Shown here in pieces: positions 19,391 to 28,728 of a stretch of 64,000 bases of DNA. A program made the position numbers and the translations under genes. Source of the stretch: Methylotenera sp. L2L1 (GTDB lineage: Bacteria; Pseudomonadota; Gammaproteobacteria; Burkholderiales; Methylophilaceae); assembly GCF_000744605.1 (NCBI RefSeq), contig NZ_JQMG01000001.1, forward strand, positions 992,001 to 1,056,000. The letters are read 5' to 3'. Position 1 is the stretch's first letter; each line of letters starts with the position of its first letter. A model generated the notes under the pieces. It saw only the letters and a list, made by a program, of their open reading frames with translations, did no database searches and had not been told where the DNA came from.

Positions 19391-20428
19391 CTACTCGCTC
19401 TTCTCAAGCATCAGTTTGTAGCTACTCACGGCCGCTAAACTGTCGCTAAGTTGAGGAAGCTCTAAGCTGATGTTGTTGCTAGATAGCTTTTTCAGCAGCA
19501 CTAATGCTTTAATCGTATCTGGATGCTTAGTGTCAAAATATTGATTAAGCCAAGTGTGCACCATGTTGAGGTCGGCCTTGTAAGTGCTTTCATCATGTTG
19601 CAACAAAGCAATTCGCGCAGTGAGTAGCCTGAGTTTTACATTCTCACGTAAATATAATGCGTGCTCTGCAGCAAGTAGCGGTGGCTCTGGTTTATCAATA
19701 CGTTCTACAGTGACTAAGTTCTTAATGTCATCCCAGATAGCCCACCAGAACTTTTGCACGCCTTGTAGCGATTGAACAGGGGCTAGATGTTGACCAGCAT
19801 TGACGTTAAGCGTCGGCTGGCGCTCGCTAATGAGCGGAATGGTGGTGCATAACTCAGACAGATAAGTGAGCTGTGTGCTCATTGCAATCATATCTATTTG
19901 CGGCAGATCACGTAAGGTTTCGATTTCTACTTGCAAGGTTTCGCGTAGTTGCACGGCTCTTGGTAAGTCAAGCGGTTGTAGCCTATGGTCAGCTGCTTCA
20001 AGCGCGAGTAGTGCTGATTTAACATTACCCGCCAGTTGCAGTTGTTGTTTTGCAATCGTTAACAGTTGCTCTACTTCTGCAACAGCAGTGGCTTCACGGT
20101 TTTCTGCTAGTTGTGTGTAAAGTGTTTGCAAGGCCTCTTGCTGATCGCGCGATTCTGCTAATTTTTGTTCTAAAATCACGGTGCGCGCATTGGCTTGAGT
20201 GCTGCGTTCTTCTGCCTGTTTTGCTAGTGCCAGACTTTGCTGGTTAAGCGTGTGGTATTCCTCTAATTTGAAGCTGAGTGACTTTTCAATCTCATTGAAT
20301 CGATGGCGTGTATTCAGCCATTGCCATGCTAGCGTTAGAATAGCAATAATCACCAGTATCATGGAGCCAATCGCCAGTGTAGAAGGCTTTTGTTTACCTG
20401 CAAATTGAGTATCTGTTGAGTTAGTCAT
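19391..20428 (-). CDS. hemX: HemX-like protein
   Basis: A 345-residue single-pass inner-membrane protein of the HemX family. A short cytoplasmic N terminus, a membrane segment (IGSMILVIIAILTLAWQWL, about residues 20-40), a long coiled coil (about 42-115) and a periplasmic helical domain contain the family motifs VEQLLTIAKQQLQLAGNV and FWWAIWDDIKNLVTVERID. It is often misannotated as uroporphyrinogen-III methyltransferase but has no SAM-binding motif. The start overlaps hemD by 8 bp, and hemY follows. Its role in haem synthesis is inferred from conserved linkage. Confidence 0.9.
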   Translation of the reverse strand: MTNSTDTQFAGKQKPSTLAIGSMILVIIAILTLAWQWLNTRHRFNEIEKSLSFKLEEYHTLNQQSLALAKQAEERSTQANARTVILEQKLAESRDQQEALQTLYTQLAENREATAVAEVEQLLTIAKQQLQLAGNVKSALLALEAADHRLQPLDLPRAVQLRETLQVEIETLRDLPQIDMIAMSTQLTYLSELCTTIPLISERQPTLNVNAGQHLAPVQSLQGVQKFWWAIWDDIKNLVTVERIDKPEPPLLAAEHALYLRENVKLRLLTARIALLQHDESTYKADLNMVHTWLNQYFDTKHPDTIKALVLLKKLSSNNISLELPQLSDSLAAVSSYKLMLEKSE

Positions 20429-21197
20429 GATGTTTTACAAGTTGTGATAAACATTGCAGCATAGCTTCATCCCCCGGTGCTTTTGCGACTAGCACTTTTA
20501 AACCAAGCTGTTGTGGTTCTTCTGCGATTCTCTCATGATTTACGCATAATGTAACATGGCGTAACCACTCTGCATTTTTAGACATTTGTAACAAATGGCG
20601 CATGGCTTCACTGCTGGTCACAATGACTGCATCCAGTTTGTTTTGCCGCCATTGTGCCTCAAGTAGCTCCGCGCTCTGTTGCGGGTTAATACGGCGATAG
20701 CTTTCTGCAAAGTAGACATTGGCGCCTCTTGCCTTAAGCGTTTCTGCCATCAGTTCCCGGCCACCAACCCCACGAAAGATGGCGATGGTTTTTGCGGACA
20801 CATCTTGCATCTCTGGCAGTGCAAGCAGTGTTTCGCTATCAAAACGAGTATGCGGCACCAATACATCATGGGCGCCATACAGGGCGAGTGTCTTGGCTGT
20901 TTGATGGCCAATGGCTGCGAACTTTAAATGATCAGGAATTTTGCCAAATCTTTTGATTAAAAGCGGCATGGCGTAATCAACCGCATTTGAACTGATAAAG
21001 ATTGCCCAGTCTGTCGTGTTAATACGGTTCAGTTGCTGTTCAAACGCATGGTAATCATCTAACGCTGAGATGGCAATCAAGGGGAATGAGATTGCAGTCC
21101 CCCCATGCTGGGCAATAGCAAGGCTCAAGCTTGCTGCCTGATCGACTGGCCGAGTGACCGCAATCTGTAAGTTGCTAAGTAGATGGTCGGCACGCAT
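20421..21197 (-). CDS. hemD: Uroporphyrinogen-III synthase
   Basis: A 258-residue cytoplasmic enzyme that closes hydroxymethylbilane to uroporphyrinogen III with inversion of ring D. The family is poorly conserved in sequence, but the landmarks are here: AVTRPVDQAASL at the N terminus, WAIFISSNAVDYA, FAAIGHQTAKTL, IAIFRGVGGRELMAETL, VYFAESYRR and DAVIVTSSEAMRHLL. Two Rossmann-like lobes are expected. It lies 35 bp downstream of hemC and overlaps hemX. Confidence 0.93.
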   Translation of the reverse strand: MRADHLLSNLQIAVTRPVDQAASLSLAIAQHGGTAISFPLIAISALDDYHAFEQQLNRINTTDWAIFISSNAVDYAMPLLIKRFGKIPDHLKFAAIGHQTAKTLALYGAHDVLVPHTRFDSETLLALPEMQDVSAKTIAIFRGVGGRELMAETLKARGANVYFAESYRRINPQQSAELLEAQWRQNKLDAVIVTSSEAMRHLLQMSKNAEWLRHVTLCVNHERIAEEPQQLGLKVLVAKAPGDEAMLQCLSQLVKHHD

Positions 21198-21232
21198 GGG
21201 TAAGCCTACAGTAATGTGATTACCTAGTGTAA

Positions 21233-22174
21233 TTACAGGGCCGCGAGAATCTTGTCTGCGCCTTTTGAGATCAGTTGATTGGCTAGCGTTTTGCCTAGTG
21301 CTTCAGCATTTGTTCTGCTACCTACAGCAGTCTCAACTAACATTTGTTTACCATCTACGCTCGCCACAAAGCCTGTAATGCGGATGCTATCTGCCTCACA
21401 CACCGCGTAAGCGCCAAGCGGAACCGTGCAGCTGCCAGCCAGTGTGCGGCTCATACCGCGCTCAGCTTCCACACATACTTGTGTATCTGGATGGTTAAGT
21501 GGAGCGAGCACAGCGATCAAGTCTGGACGGTCTGCGCTGATTTCTATACCTAGTGCACCTTGACCCACCGCTGGAATGCTATGTTCAGGTGCGATGAATT
21601 GGCGAATCCTGTCACCAAGTTCCAACCTAATGAGGCCAGCAGCTGCCAGAATAATCGCTGCATACTGGCCTTCATCTAATTTACGCAGGCGTGTTTGTAG
21701 ATTGCCGCGTAGTGACTCGATTTTAAGGTGAGGAAAGCGTGCTTGTAACTGACTTTGGCGACGTAAACTGGATGTGCCTACAACGCTGTTTGCCGGCAGG
21801 CTTTCCAATGAAGCATAGTCATTAGATACAAAAGCATCGCGTGGGTCTTCACGCTCACCGGTTGCTGCCAATATAAAACCTTCAGGTAGGTTCATCGGCA
21901 CATCTTTCATGCTATGCACAGCCAAATCCGCACGACCGTCAGCCAGCGCAGTTTCCAACTCTTTCACAAATAAACCTTTACCACCTACTTTGGCTAAAGG
22001 CATATCTAAGATCTGATCGCCTGTCGTCGTCATGCCTAGAATGGAGACTTCTGTATCAGGGTAAATCAACTGCAAGCGGCTTTGAATATGGCGAGCCTGC
22101 CACATGGCAAGCGCGCTTTCACGCGAGGCAATAACGAGTTTTTTAGGGGCTGTGTGTTCGTATGAATTCTGCAT
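21233..22174 (-). CDS. hemC: Hydroxymethylbilane synthase (porphobilinogen deaminase)
   Basis: A 313-residue enzyme that polymerises four porphobilinogens. The dipyrromethane cofactor is attached to C249 ([14 protein letters not shown]) and the catalytic aspartate is D91 (VHSMKDVPM). Substrate-binding arginines are in GTSSLRRQ and LRGNLQTRL. Length is normal. It is the first gene of hemC-hemD-hemX-hemY. Perfect short palindromes lie just upstream at 22194-22233. Confidence 0.97.
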   Translation of the reverse strand: MQNSYEHTAPKKLVIASRESALAMWQARHIQSRLQLIYPDTEVSILGMTTTGDQILDMPLAKVGGKGLFVKELETALADGRADLAVHSMKDVPMNLPEGFILAATGEREDPRDAFVSNDYASLESLPANSVVGTSSLRRQSQLQARFPHLKIESLRGNLQTRLRKLDEGQYAAIILAAAGLIRLELGDRIRQFIAPEHSIPAVGQGALGIEISADRPDLIAVLAPLNHPDTQVCVEAERGMSRTLAGSCTVPLGAYAVCEADSIRITGFVASVDGKQMLVETAVGSRTNAEALGKTLANQLISKGADKILAAL

Positions 22175-22193
22175 GTTGTGATTTTAGCACAGG

Positions 22194-22319
22194 GCTTGCT
22201 AGCAAGCATTAAGCACCTAAACTTTCAGTTTAGTGTTTAAATGATGTTGATTTATCAGGTAAGCTTATGGCTTAACTAGGTTTTAGCCGAGGTTAAATTG
22301 CTTTAGCCAAGATTAAATT
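22194..22319. promoter_or_regulatory. Palindromes and direct repeat between hemC and the channel-like gene
   Basis: The 175-bp divergent region has a perfect 14-bp palindrome GCTTGCT/AGCAAGC (22194-22207), a hairpin CTAAACT-TTC-AGTTTAG (22217-22233) and an 18-bp direct repeat with two mismatches, TTTAGCCGAGGTTAAATT and TTTAGCCAAGATTAAATT (22282-22299 and 22302-22319), at 20-bp spacing. Two-turn spacing suits a regulator binding one face, but no binding protein can be named. Confidence 0.45.
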
Positions 22320-22349
22320 TAAATTTTTAGTGATGTTAAGGAGGTTAAC

Positions 22350-23030
22350 ATGCAATATCAATTTGAAGTGTTTATTGGGTCACTCAACCAGTTTTGGCTG
22401 CAGCTGGTTCATTTTGTACCGAAATTACTGGCAGTGGTCGTCATTCTCTTTTTCGGCTGGATTGTGGCGAAATTGGTAAGACTTGCCGTTAAGCGCTTAT
22501 TGGAGCTCACGCAATTTGATCGGTTTGCGCAAAGATCAGGCCTAGAGGCTTTTATGAATAGCGGCAGTTTGCATGTCACCCTGAGTGGCATTATTAGCCA
22601 AGTGGTGTATTGGCTAGTGATTATTTTGTTCATTACAACGGGCGCCAGCACCTTAGGGCTTACTGAAGTGGCGAGCCTGTTACAGCAGTTAGCGGGCTAT
22701 TTGCCTCGTATTATCTTGGCGATTCTTGTGATTATCTTTGGTACGCTATTGGCGCGCTTCGTGAACAAGTTGATGTTTGCATGGCTACATAGCATTAAAT
22801 TTTCTGCTGCGCTGACAGTGAGCACCTCTGCTGAGTATGGTATTCAAATATTAGCAATATTTGTGGCTTTAGAGCAGTTGGGCATAGGCATGCAGTTGAT
22901 TCACTCATTATTTGTGATTGTGTTTGGGGCGGTTTTCCTTGCATTGGCGTTGGCCTTTGGTTTGGGCGGCAAAGATTGGGCGGCAAAAACCATTGCAGAA
23001 TTAGACGCTAATCGGAACAAAAATAAGTAA
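22350..23030 (+). CDS. Conserved-TM-helix protein, mechanosensitive-channel-like
   Basis: A 226-residue membrane protein with four or five hydrophobic segments arranged as two similar units (FVPKLLAVVVILFFGWIVAKLVRL and YLPRIILAILVIIFGTLLARFVNK). This repeat is the conserved TM-helix family found in some MscS-related proteins. A final segment ends in LAFGLGGKDWAAK, which resembles the pore-helix end of MscS. The MscS beta domain and cytosolic cage are missing, so gating by tension is unproven. The ribosome binding site AAGGAGGT is nearly perfect. It is inserted between the algR-like gene and hemC. Confidence 0.75.
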   Translation: MQYQFEVFIGSLNQFWLQLVHFVPKLLAVVVILFFGWIVAKLVRLAVKRLLELTQFDRFAQRSGLEAFMNSGSLHVTLSGIISQVVYWLVIILFITTGASTLGLTEVASLLQQLAGYLPRIILAILVIIFGTLLARFVNKLMFAWLHSIKFSAALTVSTSAEYGIQILAIFVALEQLGIGMQLIHSLFVIVFGAVFLALALAFGLGGKDWAAKTIAELDANRNKNK

Positions 23031-23050
23031 GTTTTGGCTGGTGTGGTTTA

Positions 23051-23119
23051 AACCGCACTAGTGCGGTTATTTTGTCACTATCATGCAGTTTTGGTGCTGT
23101 GGGCATGCAAAACTGCATG
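23051..23119. terminator. Two convergent terminator hairpins
   Basis: The perfect palindrome AACCGCACT/AGTGCGGTT (23051-23068) is followed by ATTTT for the + strand gene. A second, perfect 11-bp stem CATGCAGTTTT/AAAACTGCATG with a 16-nt loop (23082-23119) lies right after the stop of the - strand regulator. Confidence 0.75.
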
Positions 23120-23122
23120 TCC

Positions 23123-23890
23123 TTAAAGCATATTTTGACGAATCAGGTGCTGCTGTCTGCGGCTAACTGTGATTGTTTCAGGCACGTGCTTGAGCAATGC
23201 GACCCATTGTTTCTCTGCATGTTCGTCTTGATTACGTTTCTCATAGCCCAAAATGTAGGCATTAGCGGCTAAGCAATTTCGGTGTAATCGTGTGAAAAGA
23301 TTACTGAACTCTTGCTCTAGGTGAGCGAGTGATTCTTCTATTAAATATTCGCGCTCGGCGGTACGTACCGTAATGTATTTGAGCTCTGCGCGCAGGTATA
23401 TCACATCGCTGATTGGTACCAATAAGATGCGGCCGCGCTCACTAATGCTTAGATGGCTGCGTTTAGGACTTAATGGCGCTAATGCTTCAAGTTGGTTTGG
23501 AAGTAGCACACGCGCTTTTTGTAATGCAGTCTGCAGGCGTTCTATGCGGATAGGTTTTAATAGATAATCCACAGCGTTCATATCAAATGCTTTTATTGCA
23601 TAAGTGTCATAGGCGGTGGTAAAGATAACAGCTGGGGGTTTAGGCAGCTTTTGTAAGTGTTGTGCTGTCTCTATGCCGTCCATTTCTGGCATGCGGATGT
23701 CTAGCAATACAATATCTGTCGAGGTTTGCTCACTCTGTGAGCGATTAATAATGTCTAGCAGCTCTCTGCCGTTTTTTGCTTCGGCTACTACACGAATGTT
23801 TTCAATATCACCGAGTAAAGTCCGTAGCCGATTGCGCGCAGGGGCTTCATCATCAGCAATTAAAATATTGAGGTTAGCGTAATTAACCAT
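23123..23890 (-). CDS. LytTR response regulator, AlgR-like
   Basis: A 255-residue response regulator. The receiver domain has the acidic pair D13/D14, phosphoacceptor D64 (VLLDIRMPEMDG), T91 and K112 (LLKPIR). The C-terminal DNA-binding domain (about residues 145-250) is LytTR (RGRILLVPISDVIYLRAELKYI and FTRLHRNCLAA). Both domains and the location beside hemC and argH match AlgR of Pseudomonas, which controls alginate and type IV pilus genes there. The targets here are unknown. The start overlaps the kinase gene by 8 bp. Confidence 0.9.
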   Translation of the reverse strand: MVNYANLNILIADDEAPARNRLRTLLGDIENIRVVAEAKNGRELLDIINRSQSEQTSTDIVLLDIRMPEMDGIETAQHLQKLPKPPAVIFTTAYDTYAIKAFDMNAVDYLLKPIRIERLQTALQKARVLLPNQLEALAPLSPKRSHLSISERGRILLVPISDVIYLRAELKYITVRTAEREYLIEESLAHLEQEFSNLFTRLHRNCLAANAYILGYEKRNQDEHAEKQWVALLKHVPETITVSRRQQHLIRQNML

Positions 23891-24887
23891 TTGTCTTTTG
23901 TTGTTGATTAGGCAAAGTAATATGTACCTCGTATGTGTCGTTTATCTGTTTGCTTTTTAATGAGGCTTCAAGGTCAAAGTGCAGCGTGAGTCGTTCTTTG
24001 ATATTCTTAAGCGCCATGTTGTTGCCATTATGATGCTTACTTTGTGCTGTATATGGGTTTTTTAGAATCAGGTGCACTTCATTTCTTTTGGTATATACCT
24101 GAACCGTAATCGTGCCACCACCAATTAATGGCTCTATGCCATGATATACCGCATTTTCAATGAGGGGCTGTAACAACAAGGGTGGGATGAGGATATCAGG
24201 CGGTACATCGTCAATCAGCCACTCTACGTTTAGTCTTTCATCTAAGCGTAGTTTCTCTAGTGCTAAATATTGACGGCAGAGAGCAAATTCCTGTGCAATG
24301 GGCACTAGTTCCCGATTTTCGGCCATTAATACTCGAAACAAGTCAGCCATGTCTTCCAGTGCAGTTTCTGCTTGTTTGGGTTGGTCGCGAATCAATGACA
24401 GCACAGCATTGAGGCTATTGAATAAGAAGTGTGGGCGAATGCGTGCTTGTAAGGCTTGTAGTCTAGCTTCGGTGATTGCGGGTGAGTAAGCGCGATGATG
24501 TAAGTTAAAGTAATACAGAATAATCGCACCTATTATCCATGCATAAACAAGCATACGCGGTAGTGACGGTAAATCGCTGAATATCCAGAACTGTGAAAAA
24601 AAACCATGCACAGCCGTTGTGCCTAGTGTGATGAGGATGAAAATAAAGGCGATGGCTTGGCGGTAAGATGTTTTATTTAGAAAGTTGTAGCAGCTATAAA
24701 GTAAAAACAGGCAAACAAGCAACGTGGGTTGGGCGAAGGTAGAAATGCTAGTGAGCTGATACAGAAATGTCTCGATGCCATCACTCAAAACAAAAGCACC
24801 TAACATTAACGCTGCGTTAGCGATAATAAGGATGCGTAGGGCAACACCCAAATTGCGTAAATTAGGCAGGCGGCTCGTTTTTCTCAT
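23883..24887 (-). CDS. Sensor histidine kinase, LytS/AlgZ (FimS) type
   Basis: A 334-residue membrane sensor with about five membrane segments in residues 15-130, then a His-kinase domain of the HPK7/LytS class. The phosphoacceptor is H153 in RIRPHFLFNSLNAVLSLI. The N-box-like region LLQPLIENAVYHGIEPLIGG and GGTITV lead to a shortened ATPase domain. No extracytoplasmic sensor domain is visible, so the signal is probably detected in the membrane. It is coupled to the AlgR-like regulator and divergent from argH, the same order as fimS(algZ)-algR beside argH and hemC in pseudomonads. Confidence 0.9.
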   Translation of the reverse strand: MRKTSRLPNLRNLGVALRILIIANAALMLGAFVLSDGIETFLYQLTSISTFAQPTLLVCLFLLYSCYNFLNKTSYRQAIAFIFILITLGTTAVHGFFSQFWIFSDLPSLPRMLVYAWIIGAIILYYFNLHHRAYSPAITEARLQALQARIRPHFLFNSLNAVLSLIRDQPKQAETALEDMADLFRVLMAENRELVPIAQEFALCRQYLALEKLRLDERLNVEWLIDDVPPDILIPPLLLQPLIENAVYHGIEPLIGGGTITVQVYTKRNEVHLILKNPYTAQSKHHNGNNMALKNIKERLTLHFDLEASLKSKQINDTYEVHITLPNQQQKTNG

Positions 24888-25084
24888 CAGTTTTTTATCT
24901 GCATTTATGTAGTCTGGCGCAATCGCTTTTTCTTAAATGACTTTATTTTGCATTATACTAATGCATATAAGTAGTTTGTTATTAAGCATTTTTTAATGTT
25001 GAATAAAATTTGTACGACAATCGCAATTAAATTCCTTTTAGATGGAGAAAAAGCGGCGTAACCACTTCAGGTTAACGTTTAAGG

Positions 25085-25112
25085 TTAATGCAAAGGCTAA
25101 CCCTTGCATTAA
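25085..25112. other. Hairpin in the argH leader
   Basis: TTAATGCAA pairs with TTGCATTAA, with GG/CC extending past one mismatch and a short loop. It lies 54 bp before the argH start and lacks a T-run on the argH strand, so regulation of argH rather than simple termination is possible. The rest of the 278-bp algZ/argH gap shows no clear operator. Confidence 0.4.
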
Positions 25113-25165
25113 CACTTTTACCACTAAAAGGCATAAAAAAAGTTAATACTAGATAGGCAAATAAA

Positions 25166-26611
25166 GTGACACAGAAAATAAGCGCGCTCAATAAAAAAGA
25201 TACCAGTTGGTCTGGGCGTTTTAACGAGCCAGTGGCTGAGCTGGTAAAAAAATATACGGCATCTATTGGTTTCGATTATCGTTTAGCCTCTTATGATATT
25301 GAGGGCTCAATTGCCCACGCGCGTATGTTAAGTGCGCAGGGTATTATTTCTCAGGCAGATTTCAACGCGATAGAAGCTGGTTTAAATGAGATTCTTGAAG
25401 AAATCAATGCAGGCCAATTTGAATGGTCGCTCGATTTAGAAGATGTGCATCTTAATATAGAGAAGCGCTTAACCGATAAAATTGGCGATGCAGGTAAGCG
25501 CTTACATACAGGCAGAAGCCGTAACGATCAAGTGGCGACGGATGTAAGACTTTGGTTGCGGACTACTTGTCAGCAAGTGATTGCAGGTTTATTTAACTTG
25601 CAAACTAGTTTGCTTAATTTGGCTGAAGCTAATTTTGATACAGTGATGCCTGGTTTTACGCACTTGCAAGTAGCGCAACCGGTGACCTTTGGCCACCATC
25701 TCATGGCGTATTACGAAATGTTGAAACGCGATATCTCACGTTTTGAAGACTGTAGTAAACGTTTGAATATGTTGCCTTTAGGTGCGGCAGCCTTGGCTGG
25801 CACCAGCTACCCAATCGATCGCGAAAACGTTGCTGCCAGTTTGGGTTTTGCGGGTGTATGCGAAAACTCACTGGATGCAGTGTCAGACCGTGACTTTGCC
25901 ATTGAATTTACCTTTGCCGCATCCACAGTGATGATGCATTTATCACGACTTTCAGAAGAGCTAATTCTATGGAGCTCGCCAAGATTCGCGTTTATTGATA
26001 TTGCCGACCGTTTCTGTACCGGCTCATCGATTATGCCGCAGAAAAAGAACCCAGATGTACCAGAGTTGGTGCGTGGCAAAACTGGCCGTGTTTATGGGCA
26101 TTTAACTGCGTTGTTGACCTTAATGAAGGGGCAGCCGCTTGCTTACAATAAAGACAACCAAGAAGATAAAGAGCCCTTGTTCGATACCGCTGATACGCTA
26201 TTGGTGACACTGGAAATTTATGCAGACATGTTGCGTTTGCCGGTGCTGGAAAATGGCGTGGTGGTCAAAGCAGGTTTTACCGTAAATAAAGACAATATGC
26301 GTAAAGCGGCTAGCGAAGGTTTTGCCACTGCGACAGATTTAGCGGATTATCTCGTGAAAAAGGGCATGCCCTTTAGAGATGCGCATGAAGCGGTAGCCTT
26401 AGCTGTACGTTATGCAGTAGACCAAAAAGTGGATTTAAGTGATTTACCGTTAGCTAAACTGCAAGAGTTTGCTAAAGAAATCAGCGATGATGTTTATGCG
26501 GTGCTTACTCTGGATGGCTCACTGAACAGCCGTAACCATGTCGGTGGTACTGCGCCATCGCAGGTAAAAGCTGCTATCGCAAGAGCAAGAAAGTTACTTG
26601 AAAATCAGTAG
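25166..26611 (+). CDS. argH: Argininosuccinate lyase
   Basis: A 481-residue enzyme of the fumarase/aspartase superfamily making arginine and fumarate from argininosuccinate. The superfamily signature [15 protein letters not shown] is at 286-300. Other expected motifs are [24 protein letters not shown] and [15 protein letters not shown], with the catalytic histidine at 166. The start is GTG, with AGG about ten bases upstream; no ATG is available near the conserved SWSGRF N terminus. argC is found at 54032, but the other arg genes are not in the window. Confidence 0.96.
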   Translation: MTQKISALNKKDTSWSGRFNEPVAELVKKYTASIGFDYRLASYDIEGSIAHARMLSAQGIISQADFNAIEAGLNEILEEINAGQFEWSLDLEDVHLNIEKRLTDKIGDAGKRLHTGRSRNDQVATDVRLWLRTTCQQVIAGLFNLQTSLLNLAEANFDTVMPGFTHLQVAQPVTFGHHLMAYYEMLKRDISRFEDCSKRLNMLPLGAAALAGTSYPIDRENVAASLGFAGVCENSLDAVSDRDFAIEFTFAASTVMMHLSRLSEELILWSSPRFAFIDIADRFCTGSSIMPQKKNPDVPELVRGKTGRVYGHLTALLTLMKGQPLAYNKDNQEDKEPLFDTADTLLVTLEIYADMLRLPVLENGVVVKAGFTVNKDNMRKAASEGFATATDLADYLVKKGMPFRDAHEAVALAVRYAVDQKVDLSDLPLAKLQEFAKEISDDVYAVLTLDGSLNSRNHVGGTAPSQVKAAIARARKLLENQ

Positions 26612-26690
26612 GTGATATTTCTGTAGGCATATTTTTAGTGATATTTGCTTTGTATGCCCGTAGTTGATTGTTGGTTTTACTTAAAGCGAA

Positions 26691-26728
26691 TCATGCTTAA
26701 AGTTAAGTCATGCTTAGAGTAAATCATG
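26691..26728. repeat. Two-and-a-bit copies of a 17-bp direct repeat
   Basis: TCATGCTTAAAGTTAAG (26691-26707) is followed at once by TCATGCTTAGAGTAAA and a third TCATG. The array spans the stop codon of the - strand gene ending at 26714. It is probably replication slippage. Confidence 0.5.
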
Positions 26729-27364
26729 TAAGTTGAACTGTCGCTGTATGGCCTCAGCTTCAACTGCATTGGTTGCTTGAGACAGTAGCTTATCCGCCTT
26801 CACTGGGCCATAGTATTCACATAGTGCAATGTAGTTTAGATTAATGAGCTTCTGTAAGGTGGTTAATTCAAAATTACACGGGAACACTGTATTTCTGTTA
26901 ATAAACCAGTCTTTGAGCTTGCGAGACTGCTCACTACTTAGTTTTAGGTGCGTTAAGTTTCTTAATATAAAGTCTATGATACTTTTCTCTGTGGCTTCGT
27001 CAACGGTCGTCCATAATGCGCTAGAAAGTGCGACAAATACTGAGTTTTTAGCATCCAGCACGACAGTGCTATCGTCTTTATCATCAGCCAGTGTCTGTTT
27101 GCCAACTTGAGAGCCAGGGTCGCTTAAGAGTAAGGCTTCGGGTGATTCGAGTGCAGTGATGAGCGCTCTTAAAATTTGCGTGCGTATTCTCCTTAATGCA
27201 TCTGTGGTGCAGCAGCGTGTAACGAAGCTTGCTAAGGCATATGGCGGCTTCAATGAAAACTCGGTTTCCCACATGCCTAACGCCTGTGCCATCTCAGTAG
27301 CGTTCAAAAATGGTTTTAGGCCGGTGTAAATAGCACGGCGTCTTAATGTTAAATTCATGTCCAT
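26714..27364 (-). CDS. Uncharacterised protein coupled to amtB
   Basis: A 216-residue protein with no family I recognise, no signal peptide and no membrane segment. It appears mostly alpha-helical, with an N-terminal basic start (MNLTLRRRAIYTGLKPFL) and a cysteine pair in FVTRCCTTDALRRIR. ATG 27364 follows the amtB stop after two bases (TAA-GC-ATG), and another ATG is two codons on. Translation is thus probably coupled to amtB. amtB usually pairs with the PII gene glnK; this is not a PII protein (no T-loop). A role in ammonium transport or nitrogen control is inferred from position only. Confidence 0.7.
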   Translation of the reverse strand: MDMNLTLRRRAIYTGLKPFLNATEMAQALGMWETEFSLKPPYALASFVTRCCTTDALRRIRTQILRALITALESPEALLLSDPGSQVGKQTLADDKDDSTVVLDAKNSVFVALSSALWTTVDEATEKSIIDFILRNLTHLKLSSEQSRKLKDWFINRNTVFPCNFELTTLQKLINLNYIALCEYYGPVKADKLLSQATNAVEAEAIQRQFNLHDLL

Positions 27365-27366
27365 GC

Positions 27367-28680
27367 TTATAATTTCTGTAGGTGTTTTAGATTTTCAGCT
27401 TTATAAGCTGCATCGGGAGTAAATTCTGGGTATGCAACTTCACCGTGCTCGGTAATATCTAAACCACGTTGCTCATGCATAGTGCTAACACGTAAGCCAA
27501 CGGTTACTTTAATTAAGCCATACATGATGAGTGCTGCAAAAAATACCCAAATAAAAGTAGCACTAATGCCAATCAGCTGCACAATGACTTGATCGCTGTT
27601 GAACATATTGCCTTTTAAAAACATACCGGCAGCTAACGTGCCCCATACGCCAGCAAAGCCATGTACTGAGATTGCGCCTACCACATCGTCAATTCTGAGC
27701 TTCTCTAGCAAGATGACACCTATCACAGAGATAATGCCGCCTATGAGGCCTGTCAGTACCGCATAGGGAACATCCATGGTGGCGCAACCTGCTGTAATGG
27801 CTACTAGCCCAGCGATGCTGCCGTTGACCGTGTTGCTAATCAAGATAGGCTTGCGCATCATGGCGCTAATGAGCACTGCGCCAACCGCGCCAGCTGCCCC
27901 AGATAGTTGCGTGTTAAGCACTATCAGCCCAATATTAGTGCTTACTGCCAATGTGCTGCCGGCATTAAAACCAAACCAGCCAAACCATAAGATAAAACCA
28001 CCAAGACCAATCATGCCAATATTATGGCCAGGAATGCTATGTATCTTTCCGCTCTCGCTAAAGCGGCCTAAGCGAGGACCTAATAAAACAACGCCGGCTA
28101 GCGCACACCAACCACCTAGCGAGTGCACAACGGTTGACCCCGCAAAATCGATAAACCCCATTTGCTTTAACCAGCCTTGATCATTCCAGATCCAGCTACC
28201 CAATACAGGGTAAATGACGGCCGTAATGCCAGCTGCCCCAAGTAAATAGGCGAGGTAGTTAGTACGTTCGGCCATGGCGCCACTGACGATGGTGGCGGCG
28301 GTGGAGGCAAACATAATGTTAAAAAACAACAGGGTGAACTCCCAGTCATCTCCATAGCCTAACGCAAAGTGATCTGTGCCAAACCAGCCGGTAGTGTTAC
28401 TGCCAAACATGAGCCCATAACCAACTAGCCAAAATATTAAAGAGCCTACACATAGGTCCATGTAGTTCTTCATCATGATATTGACAGTATTTTTAGAACG
28501 CGACATCCCGGTTTCTAGCATGGCAAACCCTGCCTGCATTAAAAATACCAGTGCGCCGGTTAATACAACCCAAGTGCTATTGATGGCGATTGTGGAGATG
28601 GTTTCATTGGCGAATGCGCTGGGTGAAATCAGTAAACCTAGGGCGAAGGTGGATGTAACTAAACAAAGATTTCTTTGCAT
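27367..28680 (-). CDS. amtB: Ammonium transporter
   Basis: A 437-residue Amt/Rh-family channel. A cleavable signal peptide (about residues 1-24, ending SAFANE) precedes eleven membrane segments. Family markers are MQAGFAMLETGMSRSKNTVN, DFAGSTVVHSLGGWCALAG with the first pore histidine, and VHGFAGVWGTLAAGMF with the second. The cytosolic C-terminal tail (EHGEVAYPEF) is the part bound by GlnK in homologues. No glnK is adjacent. A canonical sigma-54 promoter lies about 50 bp upstream, showing nitrogen-regulated expression. Confidence 0.96.
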   Translation of the reverse strand: MQRNLCLVTSTFALGLLISPSAFANETISTIAINSTWVVLTGALVFLMQAGFAMLETGMSRSKNTVNIMMKNYMDLCVGSLIFWLVGYGLMFGSNTTGWFGTDHFALGYGDDWEFTLLFFNIMFASTAATIVSGAMAERTNYLAYLLGAAGITAVIYPVLGSWIWNDQGWLKQMGFIDFAGSTVVHSLGGWCALAGVVLLGPRLGRFSESGKIHSIPGHNIGMIGLGGFILWFGWFGFNAGSTLAVSTNIGLIVLNTQLSGAAGAVGAVLISAMMRKPILISNTVNGSIAGLVAITAGCATMDVPYAVLTGLIGGIISVIGVILLEKLRIDDVVGAISVHGFAGVWGTLAAGMFLKGNMFNSDQVIVQLIGISATFIWVFFAALIMYGLIKVTVGLRVSTMHEQRGLDITEHGEVAYPEFTPDAAYKAENLKHLQKL

Positions 28681-28728
28681 AAAAGACCTATGAGATTAGC
28701 GAGGGTATTTGTTCTTGTTTGGATAGTT

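Noticed and set aside
19391-20428. HemX as a uroporphyrinogen-III methyltransferase
   Set aside because: The protein is a single-pass membrane coiled coil without SAM-binding motifs; that label comes from linkage with other hem genes.
24888-25165. ArgR box upstream of argH
   Set aside because: Only a loose TTGAATAAAATTTG-like word is present near 25000, without the paired dyads expected for ArgR.
27776-28180. A 134-codon + strand frame antisense to amtB
   Set aside because: Its Pro/Ala/Ile-rich composition mirrors the hydrophobic helices of amtB on the other strand; no ribosome binding site or motif supports it.
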